Source: Roseateles sp.
Lineage (GTDB): Bacteria; Pseudomonadota; Gammaproteobacteria; Burkholderiales; Burkholderiaceae_C
Reading direction: 5' to 3'
Assembly: GCA_015657635.1 (NCBI GenBank)
Contig: JACDQM010000147.1
Location: 1 to 64,000, forward strand
DNA length: 64,000 nucleotides
Both the position numbers and the translations under genes were made by a program. The notes below the pieces were generated by a model. That model worked only from the letters and a program-made list of their open reading frames with translations, did no database searches and was not told the origin of the DNA. Every line of letters starts with the position of its first letter. The first letter of the stretch is position 1. Below are positions 10,175 to 17,558 of this stretch, one piece after another.

Positions 10175-11257
10175 ATGGAACGTCGTTCCTTTGTCCGTCA
10201 GGCCGGTCTGGCGGGCATTCTCGCCGCAGGCGCTGCACCGGCGGTTGTTCACGCTCAAGCCAATGTTCGCTGGCGCCTGACCTCGGCTTTCCCCAAGGCC
10301 CTGGATACGATTTACGGTGCCGCGGACACCTTCGCAAAGTCCATCTCGGACATGAGCGGCGGCAAGTTCCAGATTTCGGTCCATCCCTCGGGTGAGCTGG
10401 TTGGCGGCTTCGGTCAGGTCGATGCCGTGCAGAACGGTACGGTCGAGATGACCCACACCGCGCCGTACTACTATTTCGGCAAGGATCCGACATTCGCGCT
10501 GGGTTGCGCCATTCCCTTCGGCCTGAACAGCCGCCAGATGACGGCCTGGATGGTGGAGGGCAACGGCCTGAAGCTGATGCGCGAGTTCTATGCGAACTAC
10601 AACATCATCAACTTCGTCGGTGGCAATACCGGCGCCCAGATGGGTGGCTGGTGGCGCAAGGAAATCAAGTCCCTGGCTGACATCAAGGGCTTGAAGTTCC
10701 GCACCGGTGGTTTCAGCGGCGTGATCTTCGGCAAGCTGGGCGGCGTGGCTCAGTCCATCCCTGGCGGCGAGATCTACCAGGCGCTGGAAAAGGGCACGAT
10801 CGACGCGGCGGAGTGGGTCGGCCCCTACGACGACGAGAAGCTGGGCTTCAACAAGGTGGCCCCGTTCTACGGCTACCCCGGCTTCTGGGAAGGCGGCCCG
10901 CAGCTGGACTTCTTCATCAACACCAAGGCCTACAACTCGCTGTCGGCTGAGTACAAGGCCATGATCGAGGCAGCTTCTCTGGAAGCAGCAACGGTGATGC
11001 AGGCCCGCTACGACGCACGCAACCCGGCGGCACTCAAGCGCCTGGTCGCTGGTGGCACCAAGCTGTTCCGTTTCCCGAAGGACATGCTGGACGCGGCCTT
11101 CAAGGAATCGATGGCCACCTACGCTGATCTGAGCTCCAAGAACCCGGCCTGGAAAAAGATCTACGACGACTACAGCGCCTTCCGCCGCGATCAGAACCTG
11201 TGGTTCCGCTTCGCGGAAGCCGGCTTCGACGACTTCATGCAGCAGCAGCGCCTGTAA
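10175..11257 (+). CDS. TRAP transporter periplasmic binding protein, TakP-like (2-oxoacid type)
   Basis: Periplasmic solute receptor (DctP superfamily) for a tripartite ATP-independent transporter. The N terminus MERRSFVRQAGLAG followed by a hydrophobic stretch and AHAQ-type cleavage site looks like a twin-arginine signal. Residues equivalent to the pyruvate and sodium site of Rhodobacter TakP are all present: Gln155, Arg176, Glu213-Trp214 (AAEWVGPYDD) and Glu239 (FWEGG). A 2-oxoacid such as pyruvate, or a related organic acid, is therefore a reasonable guess. Length is 360. Strong ribosome-binding site AGGAGA. The permease genes lie downstream on the opposite strand, tail to tail. Confidence 0.9.
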   Translation: MERRSFVRQAGLAGILAAGAAPAVVHAQANVRWRLTSAFPKALDTIYGAADTFAKSISDMSGGKFQISVHPSGELVGGFGQVDAVQNGTVEMTHTAPYYYFGKDPTFALGCAIPFGLNSRQMTAWMVEGNGLKLMREFYANYNIINFVGGNTGAQMGGWWRKEIKSLADIKGLKFRTGGFSGVIFGKLGGVAQSIPGGEIYQALEKGTIDAAEWVGPYDDEKLGFNKVAPFYGYPGFWEGGPQLDFFINTKAYNSLSAEYKAMIEAASLEAATVMQARYDARNPAALKRLVAGGTKLFRFPKDMLDAAFKESMATYADLSSKNPAWKKIYDDYSAFRRDQNLWFRFAEAGFDDFMQQQRL

Positions 11258-11301
11258 GAAGGCGTTTCGGCGGGGCAGTAATGCCTCGCTCAGCAGCAAG
11301 C

Positions 11302-11331
11302 AGGCCTCGCTTCGGCGAGGCCTTTTCTTTT
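11302..11331 (+). terminator. intrinsic terminator after the TRAP binding protein gene
   Basis: A perfect 9-bp stem (11302-11310 with 11315-11323) with a stable TTCG tetraloop is followed by TTTTCTTTT. It is a textbook rho-independent terminator 44 bp after the stop. Confidence 0.9.
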
Positions 11332-11526
11332 GTGTGTCCCTAAGACCAACAGGGTATGAGGGCGGCGCCGGGTTTCGCCACCCGCGCAGGTGCTGCTCGC
11401 GTGCGTCGCTCGGATCCGCCGCGGCTTGCCGTGCGAACCCGGTCGTTGCTGGCGTCAATAGAACGACAAGCGGGGCGCTTGCCTGGGCGGCGAGAACGGT
11501 GCTGCTGCCAAGCTGGCAGCGGCCAA

Positions 11527-11567
11527 AGAAAAAGCGCCGAGTCCCCCTTGCTTGGGGCTCGGCGCTT
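11527..11567 (-). terminator. intrinsic terminator after dctM
   Basis: Stem AAGCGCCGAG (11532-11541) pairs with 11558-11567, extended by an inner CCCC/GGGG pairing. On the minus strand it is followed by CTTTTTCTTT. It ends the dctQM transcript. Confidence 0.85.
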
Positions 11568-11605
11568 GGCAGTCAAGCATCAAGCGCGCAATGCGCCGGG
11601 AGATG

Positions 11606-13447
11606 CTACTTCTTGGCCTTGTCTTCCTTCACGGCCTCGAGCAATCCCTTCATCGGGTCGTACTCGCTGGCCGCTGCGGCTGGCTCCGCAGGCGGTGCCA
11701 GCGGGTCACTGGTCGACGGCGCCGACCCCGCGTCCTGCGGCATTGGCGCAGCCGGCTCCGTGCTGTCTCGGCCGCCCATATTCTCAAGTTGCTCCAGCAC
11801 GGAAGCATCGTCGAGCTTCTCGGTTTTGGCGAGACCACCGATCACCAGTTCGGGCTTGGCGACGATGACGGCCACCATGATCAGCTGCAGGATGATGAAG
11901 GCGATCGAGCCCTTGTAGATCTGCGCCGTCGTGACGGCCGGGATGGTCTTGCCGGTGACACGGTCCTTGTAGTCCTTCTTTGCTGCCACGCTGCGCAGAT
12001 AGAACAGCGCGAAGCCGAAGGGCGGAGTCAGGAAAGAGGTCTGTAGGTTCATTGCCACGATCACACCGAACCAGATCATCACGGCATCGGGCGGCACGCC
12101 AGGCAGCATGGCGGGCAGCAGCTTCTCGGCGACCGGCGCGATCATCGGAATCACGATGAAGGCGATTTCGAAGAAGTCGATGAACATGCCAAGGATGAAG
12201 ATCAGCAGGTTGACGACGATCAGGAAGCCCAGTGCACCGCCCGGCAGGGACTTGAACAGGCTCTCCACCCAGAAGTGGCCGTCGGCCGCATTGAATGTGA
12301 AGCTGAAGACCGTCGAGCCGATCAGGATGAACAGCACAAAGCACGAGAGCCGTGCCGTGCTGTCCAGTGCTTGATTCAGCGCCTTGAACGGCATGCGGCG
12401 GCGTGCGAGCGCCATCAGCAGTGCGCCCACAGCGCCCATCGCGCCGCCTTCGGTCGGGGTGGCCACGCCGAGGAAGATCGTGCCCAGGACCAGGAAGATC
12501 AGCACCAGCGGCGGGATCAGCACAAAGGTCACGCGCTCTGCCAGCTTGGACAGCAGGCCCATGCCTGTGACCTTGTTGATGATGGCCAAACCCAGCGCCA
12601 GGAAGGAGGCGACCGTCATCGAGCTGATGAAGATCTCGTCATTGGGCGCTGCATTGGGGCGCTCAAGCCACTGCTTGAGCAGTGAGTCGTGCACGGTCGA
12701 CCAGGCCCAGCCGGCTGCAGCCGCAATCAGCAGCAGCACCAGCAGCGACTTGTGTCCGCTGGAGCCATTGATTTCACGGTAGATGCGCGCTTCCGGGGGC
12801 AGGGCAGGGACCCAGGTCGGGCGCACGAAGGCCACGACGGCGATGAAGGCGAGATACAAGCCCACCAACAGCAGACCCGGCAGCAGCGCGCCGGCATACA
12901 TATCGCCCACCGAGCGGCCCAGCTGGTCGGCCAGAACGATCAGGACCAGGGAGGGCGGAATCGCTTGAGCCAGCGTGCCTGAAGCGGTGATGGTGCCGGT
13001 GGCAATGGTGCGGTTGTAGCCGTAGCGCAGCATGATGGGCAGAGAGATCAGACCCATCGAAATGACGGCCGCTGCCACCACGCCGGTGGTCGCTGCCAGC
13101 AAGGCGCCCACCAGGATCACGGCAATTGCAAGGCCCCCGCGGATCGGGCCGAACACCTGGCCCACCGTTTCAAGCAGATCCTCCGCCATCCCGGATCGCT
13201 CCAGGATGATGCCCATGAAGGTGAAGAAGGGGATCGCCAGCAAGGTGTCGTTCGACATGATGTTGAAGACACGCAGCGGCAGTGCTCCAAACATGTTCGA
13301 CGGGAAGAGTCCGACTTCGATGCCAATGGCACCAAAGAGCAGGCCGGTGGCGGCGAGTCCGAAGGCGACCGGGATGCCGGCGAGCAGCATCACGAGCAGG
13401 CCGGCGAACAGCAGCGGTACGAAGTTTTCAGCGATGAAGGCAGCCAT
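11606..13447 (-). CDS. dctM: TRAP transporter large permease (DctM)
   Basis: Twelve-helix-type membrane transport subunit that moves the solute delivered by the binding protein using a sodium gradient. The protein is almost entirely hydrophobic helices, with conserved patches such as NDTLLAIPFFTFMGIILERSGMA, ATPTEGGAMGAVG and MNLQTSFLTPPFGFALFYLR. At 613 residues it is longer than the roughly 430 of classic DctM, as in the large-permease subgroup that pairs with TakP-like receptors. The last 70 residues or so (from about 545) form a Pro/Ala/Glu-rich, probably disordered tail. It follows dctQ by 9 bp. Confidence 0.92.
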   Translation of the reverse strand: MAAFIAENFVPLLFAGLLVMLLAGIPVAFGLAATGLLFGAIGIEVGLFPSNMFGALPLRVFNIMSNDTLLAIPFFTFMGIILERSGMAEDLLETVGQVFGPIRGGLAIAVILVGALLAATTGVVAAAVISMGLISLPIMLRYGYNRTIATGTITASGTLAQAIPPSLVLIVLADQLGRSVGDMYAGALLPGLLLVGLYLAFIAVVAFVRPTWVPALPPEARIYREINGSSGHKSLLVLLLIAAAAGWAWSTVHDSLLKQWLERPNAAPNDEIFISSMTVASFLALGLAIINKVTGMGLLSKLAERVTFVLIPPLVLIFLVLGTIFLGVATPTEGGAMGAVGALLMALARRRMPFKALNQALDSTARLSCFVLFILIGSTVFSFTFNAADGHFWVESLFKSLPGGALGFLIVVNLLIFILGMFIDFFEIAFIVIPMIAPVAEKLLPAMLPGVPPDAVMIWFGVIVAMNLQTSFLTPPFGFALFYLRSVAAKKDYKDRVTGKTIPAVTTAQIYKGSIAFIILQLIMVAVIVAKPELVIGGLAKTEKLDDASVLEQLENMGGRDSTEPAAPMPQDAGSAPSTSDPLAPPAEPAAAASEYDPMKGLLEAVKEDKAKK

Positions 13448-13456
13448 GTCCGACTC

Positions 13457-14074
13457 TCAGCGTGCGTTGTTCTTGGATTTCGCGGCTTCGTCAGCCGCTG
13501 CCTGCGCCTGCAGTTCCTCGAGCAGGAGCTCTTCCGCGCTCTTCTCTTGCTCCAGCGGGAAGGGCTCGCTGCGGTGGCCGGTCAGATAGGCGACGCGCTT
13601 GATCAACTCGGAGACCGCCTGCAAGGCCAGCAGGGCAAAGCCGACCGGCAACAGCAGCAGAACCGGCCAGCGAATCAGGCCACCGGCATTGGAGCTGACC
13701 TCTCCCGAAACCCAGGCGCGATGGAACAGCGGCCAGCCCAGGTCAACCATGATCCAGCACAGCGGGAAGATCACCAGGACGATGCCCAGCATGTCGATGA
13801 TCGTGTTCGTGCGCACCGACAGGCGCGAGGACACGAAGTCGATGCGGACGTGGGCGTTCTTCAGGAACACATAACCTGCGCCGAGCATGAAGACTGCGGC
13901 AAACAGGTACCACTGGATCTCGAGGTAGGCGTTCGAACTGATGTTGAAAGCCTTGCGCACGATGGCGTTGCCGGCACTGATCAGCACAGCGGCCAGGATC
14001 AGCCAGCGCACGGACGCACCAGCGAGCTCGCCGATGCGGTCGATGCCTTTGGAGAGGGAGAGAAGGGCTTGCAC
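13457..14074 (-). CDS. dctQ: TRAP transporter small permease (DctQ)
   Basis: Four-helix membrane subunit that pairs with DctM. Hydrophobic segments lie at about residues 20-45, 55-75, 95-120 and 135-160. The GTG at 14074 (MQALLSLSKGIDRIGELAG) is chosen because it matches family N termini and has an AGAGG ribosome-binding site 6 bp upstream; a TTG at 14101 would add nine residues. The C terminus (about 175-205) is a charged Glu/Ala-rich helix, likely cytoplasmic. Length is 205 residues. Confidence 0.9.
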   Translation of the reverse strand: MQALLSLSKGIDRIGELAGASVRWLILAAVLISAGNAIVRKAFNISSNAYLEIQWYLFAAVFMLGAGYVFLKNAHVRIDFVSSRLSVRTNTIIDMLGIVLVIFPLCWIMVDLGWPLFHRAWVSGEVSSNAGGLIRWPVLLLLPVGFALLALQAVSELIKRVAYLTGHRSEPFPLEQEKSAEELLLEELQAQAAADEAAKSKNNAR

Positions 14075-14146
14075 GGTGATCCTCTTGTTGTGGTCTTCCA
14101 AAGCCGCCGGTCCAGCGGGCCGCGCCGCTTGTCCTGCGGCGATCGC

Positions 14147-14152
14147 ATTCTA
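14147..14152 (-). promoter_or_regulatory. candidate -10 box for dctQM
   Basis: TAGAAT on the minus strand lies 72 bp before the chosen dctQ start. No strong -35 box is visible. Confidence 0.3.
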
Positions 14153-14240
14153 GGAGTGCGTTGCCTGCGCCGAGCCTGGGGCAAGCACTGCATGCCTGAC
14201 AGCGGAGGCTGAGCGCACTGTAGGTGCGCTTGCTGAACAA

Positions 14241-14268
14241 GAACTGAAAGCGCCCGGACTTGGGCGCT
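14241..14268 (-). terminator. terminator after the DUF442 gene
   Basis: A 7-bp perfect GC stem (14249-14255 with 14262-14268) is followed on the minus strand by TTCAGTTCTTG, a moderately T-rich tail. It sits directly after the stop of the DUF442 gene. Confidence 0.65.
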
Positions 14269-14273
14269 GACGT

Positions 14274-14612
14274 TCAGGTCTGTGAGGCTTGATAGAGCCG
14301 CGTTGAACGCGCGCCAGAGCGGCAGAACGCCAGAATGGGGCGGGGCAGCGACTGCAGCAGCTCGCCGAAGGCAGCGATCTGCTCAGGCGATTGATACGCG
14401 CCGCTGACCGGCAGGTGCCGGTACTCCAGCCCCGCCGCGTGGCAGGCGGCCTCAACGGCCGCGCTGAGCGGCTGCTCCGGCCCGCCTTCGAGATCGGGCC
14501 GGTTGTTGATGACGCTCTTGAAGCCCGCTGCCGCCACCTGACTCATATCCTGGGGCCCCAGTTGCGGCGCAACGCAGAGCTCGGCGGTGATGGGTTGAAT
14601 CGGCAGGTTCAT
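14274..14612 (-). CDS. TIGR01244/DUF442 family phosphatase-like protein (possible sulfur transferase)
   Basis: A 112-residue single-domain protein of the beta-lactamase-hydrolase-like N-terminal family, with the cysteine-based phosphatase fold. The P-loop-like motif AFCRSGARSTRLY near residues 94-106 has the CxxGxRS arrangement, with the Cys as the likely nucleophile. In some bacteria this domain is fused to a sulfur dioxygenase-type hydrolase and helps sulfide detoxification; here it stands alone. The start overlaps the yqeY stop as ATGA (14609-14612), so the two are probably coupled. Substrate unknown. Confidence 0.82.
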   Translation of the reverse strand: MNLPIQPITAELCVAPQLGPQDMSQVAAAGFKSVINNRPDLEGGPEQPLSAAVEAACHAAGLEYRHLPVSGAYQSPEQIAAFGELLQSLPRPILAFCRSGARSTRLYQASQT

Positions 14613-15055
14613 TTGGCGAGAGCGGCTTTCACGGCCGCAGAAACCAGGCCCATGTCAGCCCTGCCGGCCAGCTTGGCCTTGACAGCGGCCATCACCTTGC
14701 CCATGTCACCAGGGCCGCTGGCACCCAACTCGGCCACGATGGCGGCCACTTCAGCGGCGATCTCGTCAGCGCTGAGGCGCTGGGGCAGGTAGATCTCAAG
14801 CACCTTGAGCTCGGCAGTTTCCTTGTCGGCCAGATCATTCCGGCCGGCCGCCGTGAACTGCGAGATCGAGTCCTTGCGCTGCTTGATCAGCTTGTCGACG
14901 ATGGCGATCAGTGCCGCGTCGTCAACAGTCACGCGCTCGTCCACCTCTTTCTGCTTCACCGCGGCAAGCAGCATGCGGATGGTGGACAGCCGCTCGCTGT
15001 CTTTGGCCCGCATCGCGCTCTTCATGTCTTCGGTGATCTGGTCCTTCAGGCTCAT
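14609..15055 (-). CDS. yqeY: GatB/YqeY domain protein
   Basis: YqeY family, related to the tRNA-binding tail of the amidotransferase subunit GatB; precise role not settled. The start at 15055 (MSLKDQITEDMKSAMRAKDS) matches the family; an in-frame ATG 48 bp upstream does not. The motifs RLSTIRMLLAAVKQKEVDER and GDMGKVMAAVKAKLAGRADM are diagnostic. Length is 148 residues. It follows rpsU, as in the macromolecular synthesis operon of many proteobacteria, but dnaG and rpoD do not follow here and a terminator separates it from rpsU. Confidence 0.92.
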   Translation of the reverse strand: MSLKDQITEDMKSAMRAKDSERLSTIRMLLAAVKQKEVDERVTVDDAALIAIVDKLIKQRKDSISQFTAAGRNDLADKETAELKVLEIYLPQRLSADEIAAEVAAIVAELGASGPGDMGKVMAAVKAKLAGRADMGLVSAAVKAALAK

Positions 15056-15122
15056 GGCATTTCCTGTTCTAACGGGGACGATGCAGTCGGCGGTGAGGCT
15101 CACGCATTTCGCGCCCCAATTG

Positions 15123-15155
15123 AAAAAGCCCGCTACAGCGTCCTGGGCGGGCTTT
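15123..15155 (-). terminator. intrinsic terminator after rpsU
   Basis: A perfect 9-bp stem (15125-15133 with 15147-15155) is followed on the minus strand by a run of five T. It lies between rpsU and yqeY, so yqeY needs read-through or its own promoter. Confidence 0.85.
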
Positions 15156-15210
15156 GATCGAAGGTTCGCACGTTCTTGACGGGCGCGAACCCCAGCTGCG
15201 CTGATGAGGA

Positions 15211-15423
15211 TCAGTACAGCTTCTTCGGCAGCTGCATGCTGCGCACGCGCTTGTAATGACGCTTGACGGCGGCAGCCTTCTTGCGCTTGCGCTCAGCCGT
15301 GGGCTTCTCGTAGAACTCGCGAGCGCGCAAGTCGGTCAGCAGGCCGAGTTTTTCGATAGTACGCTTGAAGCGGCGCAGGGCCACGTCGAACGGCTCATTC
15401 TCTTTGACGCGAATGGTGGTCAT
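15211..15423 (-). CDS. rpsU: 30S ribosomal protein S21
   Basis: Small, very basic ribosomal protein of 70 residues. The sequence [20 protein letters not shown] and the Arg/Lys-rich second half ending in MQLPKKLY are typical of S21. It helps the 30S subunit base-pair with Shine-Dalgarno sequences. The promoter (15567-15594) and terminator (15123-15155) suggest a mainly monocistronic mRNA with a leader of about 135 nt. Confidence 0.97.
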
Positions 15424-15566
15424 GAAACAGGGGTTCCTTCAATATGCGCTCGGTGTTCGCCAGGCTCGTGATCCGCAAGGATCGCGAGATCTGAGACGGA
15501 GTATCCGGAGTCCGCTATCAATACTGACGCGAATCGACGCGCAGGGGTTTGCCAGCAAAGACGGCG

Positions 15567-15594
15567 ATTATAGCCAGAGATTTGCCTGCTGCAA
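15567..15594 (-). promoter_or_regulatory. sigma-70 promoter for rpsU
   Basis: On the minus strand TTGCAG (15589-15594) and a perfect TATAAT (15567-15572) are separated by 16 bp. It is the best-formed promoter seen in the window and faces rpsU. Confidence 0.75.
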
Positions 15595-15606
15595 AGAATG
15601 TTGATC

Positions 15607-16815
15607 TCAGCGTGGCCGCGGACTGACCGCGCGTGCGCAAGCGGCTGCACTCGCCCAGGCCCATTGGAAGTTGTAGCCACCCAGCCAGCCTGTGACGTCC
15701 ACCACCTCGCCAATGAAGTGCAGCCCAGGAATGAGCAGGCTTTCCATGCTCTGCGAGCTGAGCTGCTTCGTGTCGATACCGCCACGCATCACCTCCGCCT
15801 TGCGCCAACCCTCACTCCCGTCCGGCTGCAGTTCCCATTGCTGAATCTGGTTGGCAAGCAGGTTCAAGTCCTTGTCCTTGCACTCGGCCATGGCTCGCGC
15901 GGGGTCGATGCCAAGGCGTCCCAGCCAAGCTTTTGCCAGCCGAGCAGGCAGTCTGGCCGTGAGTTCGGTGTCGAGCTGACGCTTGGAGCCCTGCTTTGCC
16001 GCACGCAAATCGTCAGCGAGATTGGCGTCAGGCAACAGGTTGATCTTGAGCGGCTGCCCCTCAAGCCAGTAGCTGGAGATTTGCAGGATTGCGGGCCCGC
16101 TGAGGCCGCGGTGCGTGAAGAGCAGATCCTCCAGGAACTGTCCGCGAAGCTTGCCACTGCCGGTGCTGACCGAGACTAGCAGCGAAAGTCCCGCGAGTTC
16201 CGAAAACGGCGCCCAGGTATCTGGCGCGAAGGTCAAGGGCACAAGGGCAGGGCGCGGCTCGACGATGCGATGGCCCAGGCGCTTGGCCAGGCGCAGGCCC
16301 CAATCGCTGGCGCCGATCTTTGGAATGGACAATCCGCCGGTCGCGATGACCACCTGCTTGGCCTTGACGGCGCCGCGGCTGGTATCAATTTCGAAGCCTT
16401 GTTCGACAGGCCGCAGGTCGGCGACTGTGCAGGGTTGCCAACGCTGAACCTGACCCGCATCGCACTCACGCAGCAGCATCTGAATGATCAGCTCGCTGGA
16501 TTCATCGCAGAACAGCTGGCCCTTGTGCTTCTCATGGAACGCGATGCCATGCGCCTTGACCAAGGCAATGAAGTCTTGCGAGGGGTAGCGCGCCAAGGCA
16601 GAGCGACAGAACGCCGGGTTCTCTGAAAGAAAGTTGGCCGGCCCGACATCACGATTGGTGAAGTTGCATCGGCCTCCGCCCGAGATGCGGATCTTTTCAG
16701 CCACGCGCTCCGAGTGGTCGATCAGCAAGACGGAGAGGCCGCGCTGACCCGCAAGGCCGGCGCAGAACAGGCCGGCCGCACCAGCGCCGACCACCACCAA
16801 GTCGAATTCATGCAT
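15607..16815 (-). CDS. HI0933-family FAD-dependent oxidoreductase
   Basis: Flavoprotein of the HI0933/YhiN (BaiN/RdsA) family, 402 residues. The N-terminal dinucleotide-binding motif is VVVGAGAAGLFCAGLAGQRG with the following acidic LLIDHS, and the family hallmark KIRISGGGRCNFTN comes next. ATGGLSIPKIGASDWG and the C-terminal GLHFIGEVVDVTGWLGGYN complete the FAD site. The physiological substrate is uncertain. It lies 15 bp downstream of the OsmC gene on the same strand. Confidence 0.9.
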   Translation of the reverse strand: MHEFDLVVVGAGAAGLFCAGLAGQRGLSVLLIDHSERVAEKIRISGGGRCNFTNRDVGPANFLSENPAFCRSALARYPSQDFIALVKAHGIAFHEKHKGQLFCDESSELIIQMLLRECDAGQVQRWQPCTVADLRPVEQGFEIDTSRGAVKAKQVVIATGGLSIPKIGASDWGLRLAKRLGHRIVEPRPALVPLTFAPDTWAPFSELAGLSLLVSVSTGSGKLRGQFLEDLLFTHRGLSGPAILQISSYWLEGQPLKINLLPDANLADDLRAAKQGSKRQLDTELTARLPARLAKAWLGRLGIDPARAMAECKDKDLNLLANQIQQWELQPDGSEGWRKAEVMRGGIDTKQLSSQSMESLLIPGLHFIGEVVDVTGWLGGYNFQWAWASAAACARAVSPRPR

Positions 16816-16830
16816 CCGCCGCTAGCCCGC

Positions 16831-17277
16831 TTACTTCAGTTTCAGCCCGTTGCTGTCAAGCACCGAGACCTCGATCGCAATGCCTTGTCCAACACTCTGA
16901 GTGACAGTACAGAATTCCTCAAACTGAGCCAGCACGCGGTCGAGATGCTCCAGGCTGGCCGCTGCGACGCCCAAAGTCAGGCGGGCCTCCATGCGCAGCA
17001 CGCGCAACCTGCCGGCCGCATTGCGCCCAACCGTGGCTTCCACTTCACAACTCAGCGGTTCAGGCTTTTGCTTGAACTTGCGCAGTGCGAACAGCAGCGA
17101 GTCACTGAGGCAATTGCCCACAGCCGCTGCCAGCAGTTGGACAGGTGACGGCCCCAGGCCTTGGCCGAGCGGCGGCGGTTCATCGCTCAAGAGGCTGGGC
17201 ACCGATGCGTCGAAGCTGTTTTCGAACTGATAGTCAGCCTTCTGGCGCAAAACGACTTTGACGGGCTGATCGGCCAT
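16831..17277 (-). CDS. OsmC family protein
   Basis: Small OsmC/Ohr-fold protein of 148 residues. Members reduce organic hydroperoxides using two cysteines, one in a central helix and one in a later strand. Both are present here (AVGNCLSDSL and PLSCEVEATVG). The start at 17277 gives MADQPVKVVLRQKADYQFEN, matching the family; longer in-frame starts do not. It is probably co-transcribed with the flavoprotein downstream, a plausible redox pair, though this is inference from spacing only. Confidence 0.85.
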   Translation of the reverse strand: MADQPVKVVLRQKADYQFENSFDASVPSLLSDEPPPLGQGLGPSPVQLLAAAVGNCLSDSLLFALRKFKQKPEPLSCEVEATVGRNAAGRLRVLRMEARLTLGVAAASLEHLDRVLAQFEEFCTVTQSVGQGIAIEVSVLDSNGLKLK

Positions 17278-17421
17278 GCTGGCTCCTGGCGAGACGGGCC
17301 TGCATTGTAGGAGCCGCAACACCCAGCCCTTGGCGTGAAGCCCCCAGGCATCGAAGCGGCATGACAAGGCGCGATCTTGCGCTTGGTGTGCTGCATTTCT
17401 GGTTACCATGATTCCCGATTC

Positions 17422-17472
17422 GGGTGCAGTCACTCCAAACATGGGGGGTGCAGCTATTGCCTACTGCACCCC
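17422..17472 (+). promoter_or_regulatory. leader with competing hairpins before the GGDEF gene
   Basis: A perfect 9-bp stem (17445-17453 with 17464-17472, 10-base loop) lies about 90 bp before the GGDEF gene start. A second copy of the left-arm sequence GGGTGCAG at 17422-17429 could pair with the same right arm, giving two mutually exclusive folds. No matching riboswitch class is recognised. Confidence 0.45.
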
Positions 17473-17558
17473 TTGCCCTGAAGATCGCCTCAACTTGCAG
17501 CGGGTGAGCCCGTGTGCATCTGGCACTGCCCCGACTGCCGCCAAACAAGCCTCAGCCC

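Larger units (their letters stand above)
11258..11605. other. 348-bp gap between convergent TRAP genes
   Basis: This stretch holds two opposed intrinsic terminators (11302-11331 plus strand, 11527-11567 minus strand). The roughly 195 bp between them show no family-like reading frame, tRNA or repeat that I recognise. Confidence 0.6.

Noticed and set aside
17401-17558. c-di-GMP riboswitch before the GGDEF gene
   Set aside because: The conserved GEMM core and tetraloop-receptor pattern are absent; only the competing hairpins remain.
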